A stretch of 8,141 bases of DNA, from positions 1 to 8,141 of the forward strand of contig JALWGG010000222.1 of the NCBI GenBank assembly GCA_027013765.1, read 5' to 3'. The notes below the pieces were generated by a model that saw only the letters and a list, made by a program, of their open reading frames with translations, was not told the origin of the DNA and did no database searches. This DNA is from Acidilobaceae archaeon (lineage in GTDB: Archaea; Thermoproteota; Thermoprotei_A; Sulfolobales; Acidilobaceae). This document shows positions 5,938-8,141 of the stretch, in pieces (within the stretch, counting starts at the first letter, position 1; each line of letters starts with the position of its first letter). Both the position numbers and the translations under genes were made by a program.

Positions 5938-6538
5938 ATCCTACAGCAACACTCCTCCCAAGATAGTGTGCCAGGAAGTTCCCCATGATTGTTAACCCCT
6001 CCAGCGTTCCTATACTCTCCGGGTGGAACTGGAGGCCCACAACAGGGTGCCTCCTATGCCTGACCCCCATCACCTCCCCGTCATCCAGGCTCCACGCTAT
6101 GACCTCAAGGTCCTCCGGGGGGTTGTCTATGACTAGGCTGTGGTACCTCATAGCGTGGAAGGTCCTCGGCACGCCGTTGAATATCTTATCCCCGTTATGC
6201 TGGATCGGCGACTGCTTTCCATGCATGATCCTCCGGGCCCTCCTGATCCTGGCCCCATATACTGAGCCTATAACCTGGTGGCCTAGGCAGATCCCCATCA
6301 CCGGGATCCTGTCGCCCAGCTCCCTGACCACGTCTCTAGACACTCCTACATCCCTGGGGTTCTCCGGGTTCCCCGGGCCGGGCGATATTATTATGCCATC
6401 CGGGTTGATCCTCTCCACGCCCCTTACGGTGACCTCGTCGTTCCTGAGGACTATGCCCCTAGCCCCGGCCCTAGCTGCCAGGTCTACTATATTGTAGACG
6501 AAGCTGTCATAATTATCTATTATGAGTAGGAGCACCAC
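5930..6538 (-). CDS. trpG: Anthranilate synthase, glutamine amidotransferase subunit
   Basis: A 202-residue class I glutamine amidotransferase. It releases ammonia from glutamine and passes it to TrpE for making anthranilate from chorismate, the first step of tryptophan synthesis in the cytoplasm. It has the N-terminal DNYDSF at 8-13, oxyanion motif SPGPGNP at 52-58, nucleophile Cys84 in GICLGHQ, and His172 and Glu174 in FHPES completing the triad. HGKQSPI at 106-112 and MRYHSLVI at 130-137 are typical of TrpG/PabA. It starts at GTG 6538, which shares its first base with the TAG stop of trpE (TAGTG). GGGTGGTG at 6543-6550 is the ribosome binding site. PabA is the only close alternative, and the neighbouring trpD and trpE settle the role. 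Length is normal. Confidence 0.95.
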   Translation of the reverse strand: MVLLLIIDNYDSFVYNIVDLAARAGARGIVLRNDEVTVRGVERINPDGIIISPGPGNPENPRDVGVSRDVVRELGDRIPVMGICLGHQVIGSVYGARIRRARRIMHGKQSPIQHNGDKIFNGVPRTFHAMRYHSLVIDNPPEDLEVIAWSLDDGEVMGVRHRRHPVVGLQFHPESIGTLEGLTIMGNFLAHYLGRSVAVGYA

Positions 6539-7830
6539 TAGACACCACCCAGGGCCTTCAGGATCGCCCTCAACTTGTACTCCGTCTCCATATACTCCCT
6601 CTCCGGCATGGAGTCATAGACTATCCCTGCCCCCGCCCTGACCTCGACGCCCTCACTAGTGGTCCAGAAGCTCCTGATCGTTATAGCAGTCTCCCCTGCA
6701 TGGGAGCCAGCTATACCCACCGCCCCGGCATACGGCCCCCGGGCACTGTCCTCGAGCCTAGCAATTATCTCCATGGCCCTAGGCTTGGGGGCCCCGCTGA
6801 CGGTGCCTGCCGGTAGCATTGCCCTAAGGGCATCAGCGTATCTTAGCCCTGGCCTGGCCTGTGCCTCCACCCTGGATACTATATGCTGCACGTGGCTATA
6901 CTTCTCCACATCCATCAGGGTTGCTACCCTCGTGGTTCCTGGGACGGCGATCATTGTGAGGTCGTTCCTGGCCAGGTCTATGAGCATCACGTGCTCGGCG
7001 AGCTCCTTTGGGTCGCTGAGCATCTCCTCCTCATACACTATATCCTCCTCCCCGTCCCCCCGGGGCCTGGTCCCGGCTATCGGGTGCGTCTCAAGAACTC
7101 CCCCATCAAGCTTTACCAGGAGCTCCGGGCTGGTGCCGGAGACTACCCTCCTGCCAGCCTTTATATAGAACATGTATGGGCTCGGGTTTATGCCTGCAAG
7201 CCTCTCATACGCTGTAAACGGTTCCCCCCTCCAGTCATACCTCTTGACCCTCGAGAGTACTATCTGGAAAGCCTCACCCTCCTCTATAAGCCTCCTAGCC
7301 TCATCAACCCATCCTATAAAATCGTCCCTGCCAGTCTCATAGAGAAGGTCTCCAACTGTAAACTCCCTCAAACGGCCTCCCCCAGCTGGCCTCCTCCCGC
7401 ATGCCACAACCCTGCCAGCCGCGTGGTCATAGACTATCAGGGTCTCTGGCTTGAAGGCTGTGATTACTGGCCACTCGTGGAGGCTCATGTAAGACCTTAG
7501 CCATGGCTCCTGCGCTATTACAGCCTCATATGAGGCGGCGAGGAACGCCATGGCCCTGCAGGGCATGCTATAGCACTCCTCATCTCCTAGGAACCTGTCG
7601 AGGCTGCTATACGCCTCCCTGGGCCTATCCTCCTCCAGGACCTCCACCGCCCCCAGGCCGATTATGCTGTACCTAGACCGGGCCTGGAGGCCTCCCCCAC
7701 TCTCAAGCAGCGCCACATACTCCTCCCCACCAGCCAGTGCGCTGCCTACAATGCTCCTCGGGCTGGGGTAGCTGGATGTGCTCTCCTTCACGCAGCCCTT
7801 CCATGATAGTAGGGGTTTCAGCATGCTCAT
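6538..7830 (-). CDS. trpE: Anthranilate synthase component I
   Basis: A 430-residue chorismate-binding subunit that, with TrpG, converts chorismate and ammonia to anthranilate. Numbering from ATG 7830, LLES at 41-44 and NPSPYMFY at 215-222 are the two segments forming the tryptophan feedback site. The catalytic C-terminal domain has HPIAGTRPRG at 249-258, ELAEHVMLIDLARNDL at 276-291, GTVSGAPKPRAMEII at 342-356 and GAGIVYDSMPEREYMET at 400-416. Because both feedback motifs are intact, the enzyme is probably inhibited by tryptophan. It is shorter than many bacterial TrpE proteins and near the Sulfolobus size. The frame opens at GTG 7839, but ATG 7830 is preferred: its ATGA overlaps the trpD stop, and GGGGGTG at 7837-7843 lies six bases before it. 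No attenuator can be assessed here, because the operon's start is outside the window. Confidence 0.95.
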   Translation of the reverse strand: MSMLKPLLSWKGCVKESTSSYPSPRSIVGSALAGGEEYVALLESGGGLQARSRYSIIGLGAVEVLEEDRPREAYSSLDRFLGDEECYSMPCRAMAFLAASYEAVIAQEPWLRSYMSLHEWPVITAFKPETLIVYDHAAGRVVACGRRPAGGGRLREFTVGDLLYETGRDDFIGWVDEARRLIEEGEAFQIVLSRVKRYDWRGEPFTAYERLAGINPSPYMFYIKAGRRVVSGTSPELLVKLDGGVLETHPIAGTRPRGDGEEDIVYEEEMLSDPKELAEHVMLIDLARNDLTMIAVPGTTRVATLMDVEKYSHVQHIVSRVEAQARPGLRYADALRAMLPAGTVSGAPKPRAMEIIARLEDSARGPYAGAVGIAGSHAGETAITIRSFWTTSEGVEVRAGAGIVYDSMPEREYMETEYKLRAILKALGGV

Positions 7831-8141
7831 GCCCTGCACCCCCTGCTCGCCCCTACAACCTCTCCCACGTAGTCTATGAGGCCCGGCTCTAGGGCCTGCA
7901 CCGCGGCCTCGAAGCCGTCCCTAATACTCTTCACCAGGCCCCCCGCATAGAGGGCGGCCCCGGTATTGGCTGCCATGAATACTGTATCACAGTACCTACC
8001 CTCGCCCCGTGCAGCCTTCAGGAACCTTCCAACACTCTCCCCGGGCCCCCCTACAACTAGCTCCTTCACCCTGCAGGGCCTGAATCCTATATCCCTCGGC
8101 CCTAGGCTGTACTCCTCGACACCCCGGCCAACCTCCACCAC
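7827..8141 (-). CDS. trpD: Anthranilate phosphoribosyltransferase, C-terminal part only
   Basis: The last 104 codons of a gene that enters from the right edge, ending at TGA 7827-7829. The frame is open to base 8141; the GTG there is not evidence of a start. The visible part matches the end of TrpD, which transfers the phosphoribosyl group of PRPP to anthranilate. It has a beta-rich segment ending in YSLGPRDIGF, then a GG-containing turn, then the conserved helix TVFMAANTGAALYAGG followed by the typical SIRDGFEAA. The catalytic GGxG loop and Mg-binding residues lie upstream, outside the window. It overlaps trpE by four bases (ATGA), so the trp genes here run D-E-G. The related nucleoside phosphorylases share this fold, but context and motif favour TrpD. 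Confidence 0.88.
   Translation of the reverse strand: MVEVGRGVEEYSLGPRDIGFRPCRVKELVVGGPGESVGRFLKAARGEGRYCDTVFMAANTGAALYAGGLVKSIRDGFEAAVQALEPGLIDYVGEVVGASRGCRA
7837..7843 (-). promoter_or_regulatory. Ribosome binding site deciding the trpE start
   Basis: GGGGGTG on the minus strand lies six bases before ATG 7830. It includes the GTG at 7839 that would give a three-residue longer protein, so that GTG is more likely part of the binding site than a start. Confidence 0.55.

Noticed and set aside
5363..5995. Long plus-strand open frame across the binding-protein gene
   Set aside because: It is a Ser/Leu-rich antisense reading of the coiled-coil coding region with no motif, while the minus strand carries clear family motifs.
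6659..7500. Overlapping plus-strand open frames within trpE
   Set aside because: They are antisense shadows of a well-conserved trpE with no domain signal or sensible start context. G+C-rich coding DNA often leaves the opposite strand open.

Overview
The window looks like chromosomal DNA of a hyperthermophilic crenarchaeon, most likely Desulfurococcales or Acidilobales, perhaps Aeropyrum-like. This is an inference from moderately high G+C, heavy use of AGG (Arg) and ATA (Ile) codons, GTG and TTG starts, GGTG-type ribosome binding sites, archaeal TATA-like boxes, tightly overlapping genes and an archaeal-type short TrpE. No species-level claim is made.

Left part (1-1441): the C-terminal 286 codons of a eukaryotic-like Ser/Thr protein kinase run rightward from beyond the left edge. 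They include a complete kinase domain. One base after its stop codon a convergent gene ends; it encodes a membrane-anchored PEBP/Raf-kinase-inhibitor-like protein.

Middle (1442-2745): a spacer of about 365 bp holds several TATA-like elements. It also holds a short, previously easy-to-miss reading frame for an acidic cysteine-rich peptide with a 13-residue internal repeat. Next comes a TIM-barrel metal-dependent hydrolase of the amidohydrolase-2 family, whose real start is probably TTG 1807.

Right part (2717-8141, minus strand): one long run of genes read leftward. It begins with three tryptophan genes: trpD (only the C-terminus is in the window), trpE and trpG, joined by ATGA and TAGTG stop/start overlaps. 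Together these make anthranilate from chorismate and attach it to PRPP. Directly after trpG comes a BtuF/BtuC/BtuD-type ABC importer for a cobalamin-, heme- or Fe-chelate-like ligand: binding protein, permease, ATPase. The binding protein has an unusual N-terminal membrane anchor and a coiled-coil stalk of about 120 residues. The ATPase lacks the usual Q-loop glutamine. An internal promoter near the end of trpG may uncouple the importer from the trp genes.

The best candidates for something undescribed are the Cys-repeat peptide at 1598-1762 and the stalked binding protein. Most of the rest is ordinary metabolism and transport.
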